From Rahnella rivi (GTDB lineage: Bacteria; Pseudomonadota; Gammaproteobacteria; Enterobacterales; Enterobacteriaceae), in contig NZ_JAFMOX010000065.1 of assembly GCF_019049655.1 (NCBI RefSeq), positions 1 to 64,000 on the forward strand: a stretch of DNA of 64,000 bases, read 5' to 3'. Shown piece by piece: positions 16,928 through 25,709 of this stretch. Position 1 is the stretch's first letter; every line of letters starts with the position of its first letter. The translations under genes and the position numbers were made by a program. Below the pieces are notes generated by a model, which was given only the letters and a program-made list of their open reading frames with translations, did no database searches and had not been told where the DNA came from.

Positions 16928-18008
16928 ACAGCAGGAACGGGAAAGAGTAGTAATGAAATTTGAGCCAGATCTTTTTGTCATTCGCCATACGCAGGGCAAT
17001 CAGATTGGCAAGCGAACCTATTGCCAGCCCGAAGCCCCCCGCGTTAACGGCGTAGGCCAGCAGCGGGCCGGACGGCAGATAGTTGATCATCAGGATCGTC
17101 GCAGGCACGTTGCTGATCACCTGTGAAAGCCCGATGCTCAGCAGGTAATGTCCGTAATCGGGCAAACTGTGGATGTGGGTAAACGCGGGCTGCAAAGCAT
17201 TCAGCCCGACCAGCAAACGCACATCAATAAACATCACGATAAACACCAGAATCAGCGGCCAGTCGATACGCAGCAAAACGTTGCGTGCCAGCAACAGGAA
17301 GCACGCAATCACGGCCAGTAAACCGTAAAGTGCCAGCCCCAGATCCACACAGGCGATGAACACCACATACAGCACTGCGCAGCTGAAAAGCAGCCGTTTA
17401 CGGAAAGGATATCCCTGATTACTTTCAAGCTTTTTCAGGCTGTGCGACGGAAAACAAAACCACGTCACCAGCAACAATGCAGCCAGCGTCACCAGCGCCA
17501 GCGGCGCCATCTGCCCGATAAAATGCAAAAATGACTGCCCGGACTTATTCCACAACAGGATGTTTTGCGGATTGCCGATAGGCGTGAGCAGGGATCCGGC
17601 ATTCACCGCCAGCGCTTCGAAAATGATCAGCCGGGTCACCGGCAGCGATGTCAGTTTTTTTAACGTAATCGTCAGCGGTATCACGATGAACAGCGCAACG
17701 TCATTGGTCATAAACGTTGAAAGCACCGCCGCGGCCATCACCAGAAACAGGGCCAGCCACCGCTCATTGTCGATGGCGTTAATCATCTTACGGCCCACAA
17801 AATCAAAATAGCCGCTGACCTCCACGCCTTTGGTCAGCATCAGTAAACCGAGCAACGTGACGATGGTGTTCCAGTCAACAAACTGCGGAAACTGAGTGAT
17901 TTTCTCCGGCTGGAACACGGTCAGAATGACGCCAAGCAGAATTAACAGATGCAAAAATCTGTCACGTAAAAAAGGTTTAACGACTGTGCAGAACGCTGCT
18001 ATCAACAT
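16881..18008 (-). CDS. ybiR: Anion permease-like membrane protein YbiR
   Basis: 375 residues (E. coli YbiR 372) from the ATG at 18008; open sequence further upstream has no family similarity. It is a polytopic protein of the ArsB/NhaD ion transporter superfamily. Close matches to YbiR include TNDVALFIVIPLTITLKKL, FEALAVNAGSLLTPIGNPQN and GSLANLIALRMANDKKIW. The substrate of YbiR is not established. It overlaps the convergent MocR gene at the 3' end, unusual for unrelated genes. Confidence 0.85.
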   Translation of the reverse strand: MLIAAFCTVVKPFLRDRFLHLLILLGVILTVFQPEKITQFPQFVDWNTIVTLLGLLMLTKGVEVSGYFDFVGRKMINAIDNERWLALFLVMAAAVLSTFMTNDVALFIVIPLTITLKKLTSLPVTRLIIFEALAVNAGSLLTPIGNPQNILLWNKSGQSFLHFIGQMAPLALVTLAALLLVTWFCFPSHSLKKLESNQGYPFRKRLLFSCAVLYVVFIACVDLGLALYGLLAVIACFLLLARNVLLRIDWPLILVFIVMFIDVRLLVGLNALQPAFTHIHSLPDYGHYLLSIGLSQVISNVPATILMINYLPSGPLLAYAVNAGGFGLAIGSLANLIALRMANDKKIWLKFHYYSFPFLLFSGLAGWWLLPLLAK

Positions 18009-18097
18009 GGTTATTCTTCGCTGAACAAGATGCGCTGACGTTACCCGAAGAAATTCTCTCCTGCCAGCGCAAAAATGATTTCTCCGGGATGTCGCGC

Positions 18098-18129
18098 AAA
18101 AAAAACGAGGCTCATACAGAGCCTCGTCA
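18098..18129 (-). terminator. Terminator after adiA
   Basis: On the minus strand GACGAGGCTC-tgtat-GAGCCTCGT is followed by at least seven T. It lies 70 bases past the adiA stop and ends the adiC-adiA unit. Confidence 0.92.
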
Positions 18130-18199
18130 TCGGGTTGCGGCGTATCCCGCAATGCTTTTATCTCATACCACTTTCCGCTTGCCGGTGAAAAAACAGACG

Positions 18200-20506
18200 C
18201 TACTCTTTCAGCACCCAGATGTGGTACTGGCCGTCTTTGAACTCTGCCCCTTCGAGTTCTTTTTCGAAGCCGGGGAATTTCTCGCCCCATTGCGCGATGC
18301 TGCGAATATAACTCAGCCACGGGTCGTTTTTGGCACCGAAACTTTCACCCGGCATGACGATAGGGATCCCCGGTGGATAAGGGATCACGCCGACCGCGGA
18401 GACGCGACCGGCCAGCTTGTCGAGGGTCAGATGCTCACAGCGCCCGGCCATATGGTCCTGAAACGCAGCGCGCGGCAGTTTGACCGGTGTCGGGATCTTG
18501 CCGAAAGCGTCGGACTGCAGTTTGTCCATCTGGCTGGTTTTCATGTAGGCGAACATCTCGTCGCAGAGATCTTTCAGCCCCATACCGGCATAGCGCGCGG
18601 CGTTGGAGGAGGCCAGATCCGGCAGGCACAGCGTCAGCGGGCTGTTGTCGTCGTAATGCTGTTTGAACTCCAGCAGAACGTTGATCAGTGTGCCCCACTT
18701 GCCTTTGGTCACGCCGACCGAAAACAGACACAGCACCATAAAATCGGTGGTGCGCGAAGGGACAATGCCGTGCTGAGAAAGGAATGCCGTCACCATCGCC
18801 GCAGGAATGCCGTTTTCCAGCATCTTGCCGTCGTCACCCATGCCCGGCGCCAGAATACCGGCTTTGATCGGGTCGAGCATGCACCAGTCGTCGTCGAGCT
18901 GATCAAAACCGTGCCAGCTTTCGCCCGGTCTGAGCACCCAGCAAGACGGGTCTGTCGTCAGTTGTTCTTTGGAGGCATTAATGAACGGAATTTTTTTACC
19001 GGTTTTCACATCCAGCACGTCTGGCGCATTCCACGGCGAGAAGAACCATTCGCCCTGAGCGGAGAACGCTGCATGAACTTTTGCCAGCGCCATGCGGAAA
19101 TCGACCGCTTCGTTGATCACTTCCTGAGTCAGCGATTCGCCCTGCTTTCCGTCCATCATCGCCGCGCCCACTTCATTGGCGGCAATAATGGCGTACAACG
19201 GCGACGTGGTGGCCTGCAACATGTAGGACTCGTTGAAGCGCGAATGCTCCACCGGTTTTTTACCGTTACGGATGTGGATGTAAGAAGCCTGAGAAAGTGC
19301 GGCCAGCAGTTTGTGGGTGGAGTGCGTGGCGAAAACCGTCGGGCCTTCAGGGTCATGATCGGCCGGATTACCGCGCATGGCGTAACGATCGCGGTAGAAC
19401 GGATTAAAGCGTGCATAGGCATACCAGGCTTCATCGAAGTGAATATTATCGACGCTCTTCGCCAGTAAATCCTGCGCCTGTTTGGCGTTGTAGCACATGC
19501 CGTCGTAAGTACAGTTGGTGACGACGGCATAAACCGGTTTCGGATCTGAGGCGAGTTTTTTCAGCGGATGTTCATCCATTTTCTGCTGGATGGACTCGGC
19601 CATAAACTGCGATTTGGGGATCGGCCCGATGATGCCAAAGCGGTTGCGCGTCGGGATGAAAAAGACCGGTATACCGCCGGTCATTACCAGCCCCTGCTCG
19701 ATCGACTTATGGCAGTTACGGTCACACAGCGCGAACTGACCATCGCCTACCACCGCCGTCATGATCGCGCGGTTAGAGCCCGATGTGCCGTTAAGCACCG
19801 AGTAACTCTGGTGCGAGCCGAAGACCCGTGCGGCGTAGGTTTCAGATTCTTTAATCGGACCGCTGTGATCGAGTAACGAACCCAGCGCACCGCGCTCGAT
19901 ACCGGTATCGGTGCGGAACAGGTTTTCACCAAAGAAATCGAGAAACTCGCGCCCTACCGCTGTTTTGGTAAAGGCGACACCGCCCTGATGACCGGGTGCC
20001 GCCCACGAATATTCCGGAGAATATTTGGTGTAGTGAAACAATGCTTTGGTGAACGGCGGCAACAGCTGGTCATAATATTTATCGATCAGGGCAACGGAGC
20101 GCGCCGCGATAAACTCTGCGGTGTCCTCGTGCATCCACACAAATTCGTTGACCATTTTCATGGTGTCGAGGGTCAGGGTGTCGATACAGGAGTGCTCTGC
20201 CATCAGCAGCACCGGCACGCCTTTGTTGCGGCGGCGGATCTCCTGCAGCAGCGCAAACGCCTGACTGTGCGAAACATCGTCGTTGCCGCCGGAGGTCCAG
20301 TCGACAAACACGCAGCAGATAGAGGCATCAGACGTGATGGTCGCGATGCCGTCTTCAAAGGTGACGGCGGGGATCACCGTCAGGTTGGTGTCTTCCAGCG
20401 CTTCGATAAGTTCGCGCACGGCGCGACCGTTTGCGGTATTAACCTCGGAAATATTGCTGTCAACCACCAGCACTTTACGTTTTTTATGGCGACTTAAATC
20501 GATCAT
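18200..20506 (-). CDS. adiA: Acid-inducible arginine decarboxylase AdiA
   Basis: 768 residues (E. coli AdiA 755). It is a PLP enzyme that decarboxylates arginine to agmatine and consumes a proton. The domains run wing (1-140), linker, PLP core and C-terminal domain. The PLP lysine is Lys399 in ATHSTHKLLAALSQASYIH; YSWAAPGHQGGVAFTKT and GTSGSNRAIM match AdiA closely. The ATG at 20506 is chosen because AGGAAAGG precedes it; a start nine codons up is possible. It follows adiC after 49 bases. Lysine and ornithine decarboxylases share the fold, but the local matches and the AdiC partner favour arginine. Confidence 0.9.
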   Translation of the reverse strand: MIDLSRHKKRKVLVVDSNISEVNTANGRAVRELIEALEDTNLTVIPAVTFEDGIATITSDASICCVFVDWTSGGNDDVSHSQAFALLQEIRRRNKGVPVLLMAEHSCIDTLTLDTMKMVNEFVWMHEDTAEFIAARSVALIDKYYDQLLPPFTKALFHYTKYSPEYSWAAPGHQGGVAFTKTAVGREFLDFFGENLFRTDTGIERGALGSLLDHSGPIKESETYAARVFGSHQSYSVLNGTSGSNRAIMTAVVGDGQFALCDRNCHKSIEQGLVMTGGIPVFFIPTRNRFGIIGPIPKSQFMAESIQQKMDEHPLKKLASDPKPVYAVVTNCTYDGMCYNAKQAQDLLAKSVDNIHFDEAWYAYARFNPFYRDRYAMRGNPADHDPEGPTVFATHSTHKLLAALSQASYIHIRNGKKPVEHSRFNESYMLQATTSPLYAIIAANEVGAAMMDGKQGESLTQEVINEAVDFRMALAKVHAAFSAQGEWFFSPWNAPDVLDVKTGKKIPFINASKEQLTTDPSCWVLRPGESWHGFDQLDDDWCMLDPIKAGILAPGMGDDGKMLENGIPAAMVTAFLSQHGIVPSRTTDFMVLCLFSVGVTKGKWGTLINVLLEFKQHYDDNSPLTLCLPDLASSNAARYAGMGLKDLCDEMFAYMKTSQMDKLQSDAFGKIPTPVKLPRAAFQDHMAGRCEHLTLDKLAGRVSAVGVIPYPPGIPIVMPGESFGAKNDPWLSYIRSIAQWGEKFPGFEKELEGAEFKDGQYHIWVLKE

Positions 20507-20555
20507 AACCTTTCCTTTCCTCTTGAATTTCAAAATGTCAGGGAGCTAAAAACGG

Positions 20556-21893
20556 TCAGTCCAGTTCAAGCGGTTTGCCCAACGGATACGGGTTTTTATG
20601 ACGACGGTTATAGTTGAAGCTGTACAGCGCGGTAATCACCATCAGCGCGATGAATGACCACATCACCTCTTCCGCGCCGGAGCCGACCACGGCCCATACG
20701 CAATACACAAAGGCGATCAGCGTAATAAAGCTGTACATTCCGGTGCGGTTGCCCAGATGACCATGCCCGACCAGCATCAGCGCGGCGCAGGTATACAGAT
20801 ACGGCACTAAGGTGAAAATGACGGAAACCGAGGAAACCAGGGCGAACTGTTCCGTGGCATCCGGAGAAATGGTCGATACCTGGAAGATAGTCATCAGGAT
20901 ACCGAGCACGATAAGACCTTTGACCGGCACCCCCTCTTTGTTGACCTTGGCAAATATCGGCGGGAACAATCCGTCATCGGCGGCGGCTTTTGCGGTCTGG
21001 CTGGCAAGTAACGTCCAGCCACCGAGTGAGCCCAGACACCCCGCAGCGGCGCAGAAGGTGACGATGGCCCCTGCCGTTTCGCCCATTGCCATCCTTGCGG
21101 CATCACCGAACGGCGACGTGGAGAGGCGCAGCGCCGCATTCGGGATCATGCCCATGATCGCGGTGGTCGAGAGCACGTAACAGACCGCAGCAATCAGCAC
21201 GCCGCCGATGGTGGCAATCGGCACGTTGCGTTTCGGGTTTTTCACCACCGCCGCCGCGACCGAGGCGCTTTCTACGCCGATAAATGACCACAACGTCACA
21301 CTCAGGGTGCTTTGAATCGCGCCAAAGGTGCTTTTTCCACTGACGTTCCAGGCCTCCATGTAAGTATCACTTTTGAACCAGAACCAGCCAAAAATGGCGA
21401 TCGCCAGAATCGGGATCAGCGCCAGCACCGTCGCGACGGCCTGAACACGGGTGATCATCTTCGCACCGACAATGTTGAGAATGACGAACAACCACAGCAC
21501 GGCAACGCAGGTGAAGGTCAGAACCAGCGGCTCTTTTAAAATAGGGAAGAAGTAGCTGAGATAACCAACGCCGATCACCACCATCGCGATGTTACCGACC
21601 CAGCACGCCAGCCAGTAAAGCAGGTTGGTTTGATAACCCAGATAGGGGCCAAATGCCCTGCGCGCATAGGCGTAGGAGCCCCCTGCACTGTCATCAAGCG
21701 ATGACATTTTGGCGTACACCATCGACAGCGCCAGCGCGCCAATAATCGTCACCAGCCAGCCATATATCGCTACCCCGCCAGTGGACGCCAGGTTGGCCGG
21801 CAGGAGGAAAACTCCCGAGCCCATGATATTCCCGGACACCATCAGGGTGACCGGAATTAACCCCACTTTGTGATCATCTGATTCAATAGCCAT
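20556..21893 (-). CDS. adiC: Arginine/agmatine antiporter AdiC
   Basis: 445 residues, the same as E. coli AdiC. It is an APC-superfamily exchanger with 12 membrane segments that imports arginine and exports agmatine, so each cycle removes one proton from the cytoplasm. It begins MAIESDDHKVGLIPVTLMVS, and the substrate-site loop VSGNIMGSGVFLLPANLAST in helix 1 is intact. SVTLWSFIGVESASVAA and NVSGKSTFGAIQSTL are also near-identical to AdiC. It precedes adiA, the reverse of the E. coli order, and no adiY regulator is adjacent. The 271 upstream bases are AT-rich and hold its promoter; no specific site is clear. Confidence 0.92.
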   Translation of the reverse strand: MAIESDDHKVGLIPVTLMVSGNIMGSGVFLLPANLASTGGVAIYGWLVTIIGALALSMVYAKMSSLDDSAGGSYAYARRAFGPYLGYQTNLLYWLACWVGNIAMVVIGVGYLSYFFPILKEPLVLTFTCVAVLWLFVILNIVGAKMITRVQAVATVLALIPILAIAIFGWFWFKSDTYMEAWNVSGKSTFGAIQSTLSVTLWSFIGVESASVAAAVVKNPKRNVPIATIGGVLIAAVCYVLSTTAIMGMIPNAALRLSTSPFGDAARMAMGETAGAIVTFCAAAGCLGSLGGWTLLASQTAKAAADDGLFPPIFAKVNKEGVPVKGLIVLGILMTIFQVSTISPDATEQFALVSSVSVIFTLVPYLYTCAALMLVGHGHLGNRTGMYSFITLIAFVYCVWAVVGSGAEEVMWSFIALMVITALYSFNYNRRHKNPYPLGKPLELD

Positions 21894-22164
21894 GAACAAA
21901 CCCCTACATAAAGTAATGCATTAATTTACAAAGGAAATATTGAATAAAACAAAGACATTCTTCGGACTTTTCTGATGCAAGAATAAGACTAGTAGAGTTT
22001 TTGGCGGGCGTAATAAATAGCGCGATAATTTAAATAAATGGTTAATTATCACAAATATAAAAATCAGTTTTATCAGTGTGATATATGAAAATGAAAAAAT
22101 AAGATTCAGAGGAAGGAGAGTAATGCCGGTGGTGCATCGCATCAGCACCACCGGAAATTTAAGA

Positions 22165-23619
22165 TTAGTTCAGGTTACGGGTGCGGTACACCCTGCGCTC
22201 AGAGGTTGCCCAGCGGGCGATATCAATCAGCAGGAAAATGACCAGGCTGACGCCCATCACCGGCAACGAAACCGCAAGCCCGAGTGTGATCAAAAAGAGT
22301 GGGCATTGCAGGCTGAAAGGCACCGATTTCCAGGTTTGCATCAGCGTGATCACCGGGTTTACCCCGCCGCTGCTCACGTTTCTGCGCAGCCACCACAGAC
22401 GATATCCCCAGGCAATCATCACGCAAAGCCCGGTACCAAACACCGCCAGAATCACCTGATTCCACAGGCCAAACAGAATACCCATATGGGCGTCCACGCC
22501 CCAGCGGGTCAGTTTCGCCAGCAAAGGGAAATCGGCAAAACGCACGTGATCGACAATCCGCAGGGAGGTCGGATCGATAGAAACGGCATCGACCTGCGTC
22601 GGCCAGCTGCGATCGACTTCGGTCACCGTCCAGGCTTTACCGGGGGTATAGGCCGGGCGGATTTCAATTTTATTCGCCCCGATCCCTGACGCCCGCGCGG
22701 CCTGAACGACAGTATCAAAGGTATCGGGGGTGACCGGCACGGTTTCAGGTTTCTCGTGCATCGCATGACCAGACATCTCCATGCCCGGCATATCCGCCAT
22801 GGTGGCGTGATGCTCAGCGTGCTCGTCAGCGGGCGCGGCCGGAGCGTCAGCCTCTAAGGCCGTGTTCACCGTAGGCGTCAGCCAGCCCATGTGCGCGCGC
22901 AGCACGCCAATATTATCCCCTGCCCACTGCGACCAGGTCAGACCCGTGGCCGAGAAAAACAGCAAACCGGCCATCAGCGCCAGCCCCAGCGTGCTGTGCC
23001 AGCGACGGCTGCGCTCCTGCTTCGCCACTTTTTCGCTCAGTTTTCGGGGCGAGCGGCGTTTCGGGCGGCCGGTCAGCCACAGGATTATGCCGCCGATTGC
23101 CGCAACCCATAGCCAGGAAGCCGCAAGCTCACTGTAAAACCGTCCGGCATCGCCCAGCAGCAGGCCGCGATGTAAATCATCCAGCCAGGTGCGAAACGGT
23201 AAAATCCCGCTGGTGCCGTACACCGTCATATCGCCTTTAACCCCCAGCGTGGCGGGGTCGATAAAGATGGCGCGGCTTTTGGAAGCACCCAGTTGCGGAT
23301 CGGAGAACATCACCCGCGTGGTATCGCCCTCATGAGGCGCAGGGCGGACGGCGTAAATTTTAGGATCCGGACCGGCCACCTTCACGGCAGCATCAATTTG
23401 TTGCGACAGCGGCTGCGCTTCCCCCTGAGAAGAGGTGAACAGCGCATCGGCGTACAGATAGTTTTCAAACTGCGGCGTGAGGACATACAGCGTGCCGGTC
23501 AGTGCAGCGACAAAAATAAACGGGCCGACGAACAGGCCGATATAAAAGTGTATGCGCTTGAGCAGCGCAAGAGATGCGGCTTTGACCGTCATTTTTTGAG
23601 AAACAGCAGGCTGGCTCAT
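22165..23619 (-). CDS. PepSY-associated inner-membrane protein with Met/His-rich loop
   Basis: 484 residues from the ATG at 23619 (AGGAAA upstream). Four or five membrane segments: near residues 20-48, 170-185, 213-232, 380-405 and 440-465. PepSY-type periplasmic regions lie between them (ALTGTLYVLTPQFENYLYAD, LDDLHRGLLLGDAGRFYSEL). These proteins usually accompany iron- or copper-related outer-membrane receptors and reductases. A loop around residues 265-295 is rich in Met and His (MADMPGMEMSGHAMHE), a composition seen in copper-binding proteins. The DUF2946 gene 93 bases upstream on the same strand has a similar tract. Confidence 0.82.
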   Translation of the reverse strand: MSQPAVSQKMTVKAASLALLKRIHFYIGLFVGPFIFVAALTGTLYVLTPQFENYLYADALFTSSQGEAQPLSQQIDAAVKVAGPDPKIYAVRPAPHEGDTTRVMFSDPQLGASKSRAIFIDPATLGVKGDMTVYGTSGILPFRTWLDDLHRGLLLGDAGRFYSELAASWLWVAAIGGIILWLTGRPKRRSPRKLSEKVAKQERSRRWHSTLGLALMAGLLFFSATGLTWSQWAGDNIGVLRAHMGWLTPTVNTALEADAPAAPADEHAEHHATMADMPGMEMSGHAMHEKPETVPVTPDTFDTVVQAARASGIGANKIEIRPAYTPGKAWTVTEVDRSWPTQVDAVSIDPTSLRIVDHVRFADFPLLAKLTRWGVDAHMGILFGLWNQVILAVFGTGLCVMIAWGYRLWWLRRNVSSGGVNPVITLMQTWKSVPFSLQCPLFLITLGLAVSLPVMGVSLVIFLLIDIARWATSERRVYRTRNLN

Positions 23620-23712
23620 CAATCAGATTTCCTGAATTTTCCATAGCAAACACACAACGGTTACGCGGGTTAAGCGCCGTTATGTCGATAATTTTCATGT
23701 GAAGAGAAAAAG

Positions 23713-24189
23713 CTAAAGAAAATGAGGAGGCGCGCGGGGTTGGGAATCAGTGAAGAACAGCGAAGGAAAGAGACGTTGTATTACTGAACGCGAAGGCGCG
23801 CGGCCGGAATAAGCCCGCGACCACAGCATCGGCATGGCCTGTAAATCGAGCATCGGCAGATGCACCAGCAACACGCAATAACCGCAGGCGGCATCGCTCA
23901 TGTCACCGAACATCATCCTTTTGGCGATATCTTTCGGCGCAGACTGACAGGATAGCTTCTGACAATGTTCCGGCGAGTCATGGTGGTCAGGCATCATCAT
24001 GCCAGCCATCTCACCCTCTGGCATGTCCATGTCGGACATCACCATTCCCGGCATCATTGTGTGCTGCGCACCCTCAACCCCCTGTGATTTAGAAATCACC
24101 GGAGCAATAAACAACATCAGGATCGCCAGGATCCCAAGCCAGGCCGGGAAGCGCAGATGTCGATGATTGATGTGTCGGAGTGAGAGCAT
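23713..24189 (-). CDS. DUF2946 protein with Met/His-rich region
   Basis: 158 residues from the ATG at 24189. One hydrophobic segment (residues about 14-33, FPAWLGILAILMLFIAPVIS) acts as signal or anchor. A Met/His/Asp-rich tract follows at 43-75 (HTMMPGMVMSDMDM, MPDHHDSPEHC). The DUF2946 core with CGYCVLLVHLPML is next. This family is commonly found beside copper or TonB-receptor genes. Function is not known; metal binding is inferred from composition. It probably forms an operon with the PepSY gene. Confidence 0.75.
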   Translation of the reverse strand: MLSLRHINHRHLRFPAWLGILAILMLFIAPVISKSQGVEGAQHTMMPGMVMSDMDMPEGEMAGMMMPDHHDSPEHCQKLSCQSAPKDIAKRMMFGDMSDAACGYCVLLVHLPMLDLQAMPMLWSRAYSGRAPSRSVIQRLFPSLFFTDSQPRAPPHFL

Positions 24190-24271
24190 TATGTCAACAA
24201 AGTGAAAATAAGAAGCGGCGAAATTGTACCTGAATTGTTGAGGGATAACAGGAGGGATAAACAACAGACGT

Positions 24272-24301
24272 AAAAAAGCCCGTGTTAAACGGGCTTTTTT
24301 T
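24272..24301. terminator. Bidirectional terminator after fabB
   Basis: AAAAAAGCCCGT-gttaa-ACGGGCTTTTTTT is a perfect stem with A-run and T-run. It ends fabB transcription on the minus strand just before the DUF2946 gene. Confidence 0.92.
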
Positions 24302-24319
24302 AGTGCTTAACGACAGGAA

Positions 24320-25540
24320 TTATTTGTCGTTTTTCATCTTGCGCATAACCAGCGTGGCGTTAGTGCCGCCGAAACCGAAGCTGTTGGACATCACGGTCGT
24401 CAGCTCGCGCTGAGTTGGCTTAGTGATGATATCCATGCCTTCCGCTTTCTCATCGAGGTCTTCGATGTTGATGCTTGGCGCGATGAAGCCGTGCTCGGCC
24501 ATCAGCAGGGTGTAAATCGCTTCCTGAACGCCTGCGGCACCCAGAGAGTGACCGGTCATGGCTTTGGTGGAAGAAAGCGCTGGCGTTTTATCGCCGAACA
24601 CTTCACGGATCGCACCCAGCTCTTTCACGTCGCCGACCGGAGTAGAAGTCCCGTGCACGTTAACGTAATCGATAGGCGTATCCACGCCGTTCATTGCCAT
24701 TTTCATGCAACGCACAGCGCCTTCACCGGATGGAGCCACCATGTCTGCGCCGTCAGACGTTGCGCCGTAGCCAACGATTTCTGCGTAGATGTGCGCGCCA
24801 CGAGCCAGAGCGTGTTCCAGCTCTTCCACGACAACCATACCGCCGCCGCCTGCGATAACAAAACCGTCACGGTTCTGATCGTAAGTACGGGAGGCTTTTT
24901 CAGGGGTTTCGTTGTAACGGGTAGACAGCGCGCCCATTGCATCGAATTCACAGGCCATTTCCCAGCACAGCTCTTCGCCGCCACCGGCAAAGACCACGTC
25001 CTGTTTGCCAAGCTGAATCATTTCTAACGCGTTACCAATGCAGTGAGCAGAGGTTGCGCAGGCAGAACTGATGGAGTAGTTCACGCCACGGATTTTGAAC
25101 GGGGTCGCCAGACAGGCTGAAACACCGGACGCCATCGCTTTGGTCACCATGTAAGGGCCAACGCCTTTCAGGCCTTTGGCACGCATACCGTCGGAACCCG
25201 CAACCTGGTTGCGCGGAGAACCGCCGCCGGAACCGGCGATAAGGCCGGTGCGGTCGTTGGACACCATTTCAGGGGTCAGACCGGAATCTTCAATCGCCTG
25301 TTGCATGGAAAGGTAAGCGTAGATCGAGGCATCACTCATGAAACGCACAATCTTACGATCGATAAGGCCTGCGGTGTCTAATTTGACATCACCCCAGACG
25401 TGACTACGCATGCCGGCATCTTTCAGCTCTTGCGAGAAGGTGATCCCAGAGCGACCCTCTTGCAGAGATGCAAGAACTTCCTGCTTGTTGTTACCGATGC
25501 TCGAGATGATACCCAGGCCAGTAATCACTGCACGTTTCAT
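24320..25540 (-). CDS. fabB: Beta-ketoacyl-ACP synthase I FabB
   Basis: 406 residues as in E. coli. FabB condenses malonyl-ACP with acyl-ACP and is required for unsaturated fatty acid synthesis. It has the thiolase fold: catalytic cysteine in SISSACATSAHC (about residue 161) and the two histidines in HGTSTPVGD and TGHSLGAAG. The ending SNSFGFGGTNATLVMRK is typical. It has its own terminator. The upstream region carries adjacent FabR and FadR sites, the known E. coli arrangement, so it should be repressed by FabR and activated by FadR. It is divergent from mnmC. Confidence 0.97.
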   Translation of the reverse strand: MKRAVITGLGIISSIGNNKQEVLASLQEGRSGITFSQELKDAGMRSHVWGDVKLDTAGLIDRKIVRFMSDASIYAYLSMQQAIEDSGLTPEMVSNDRTGLIAGSGGGSPRNQVAGSDGMRAKGLKGVGPYMVTKAMASGVSACLATPFKIRGVNYSISSACATSAHCIGNALEMIQLGKQDVVFAGGGEELCWEMACEFDAMGALSTRYNETPEKASRTYDQNRDGFVIAGGGGMVVVEELEHALARGAHIYAEIVGYGATSDGADMVAPSGEGAVRCMKMAMNGVDTPIDYVNVHGTSTPVGDVKELGAIREVFGDKTPALSSTKAMTGHSLGAAGVQEAIYTLLMAEHGFIAPSINIEDLDEKAEGMDIITKPTQRELTTVMSNSFGFGGTNATLVMRKMKNDK

Positions 25541-25588
25541 TTAATACCTCTTGTACTATTCACCATTCGGGATTTCGTCACGCACTCT

Positions 25589-25606
25589 AGCGTACAGTTG
25601 TACGCC
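25589..25606 (-). promoter_or_regulatory. FabR operator upstream of fabB
   Basis: AGCGTACAGTTGTACGCC is a near-perfect palindrome matching the FabR site AGCGTACA-N2-TGTACGCT, 49-66 bases upstream of the fabB start. Repression by FabR is known in E. coli; here it is inferred from the match. Confidence 0.8.
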
Positions 25607-25607
25607 G

Positions 25608-25624
25608 AACAAGTCCGATCAGCA
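25608..25624 (-). promoter_or_regulatory. FadR activator site upstream of fabB
   Basis: The minus strand reads TGCTGATCGGACTTGTT, differing at three positions from the FadR consensus AGCTGGTCCGACNTGTT. It lies immediately upstream of the FabR operator, as in the E. coli fabB promoter, where FadR activates. Confidence 0.72.
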
Positions 25625-25709
25625 ATTCCTTGTGTAAATCGTGGTAAATTTGCGCGGGGTCAAACGCAGGCGTAAACTCCGGCATCGCCTTGAACTGAGA
25701 GAGTTTCAC

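Noticed and set aside
18089..19468. Long open frame (459 codons) opposite adiA
   Set aside because: It is the antisense shadow of the high-GC adiA gene, rich in His, Arg and Gln, with no family resemblance.
18200..20506. Lysine or ornithine decarboxylase instead of AdiA
   Set aside because: The N-terminal and core stretches match AdiA, and the adjacent antiporter matches AdiC rather than CadB or PotE.
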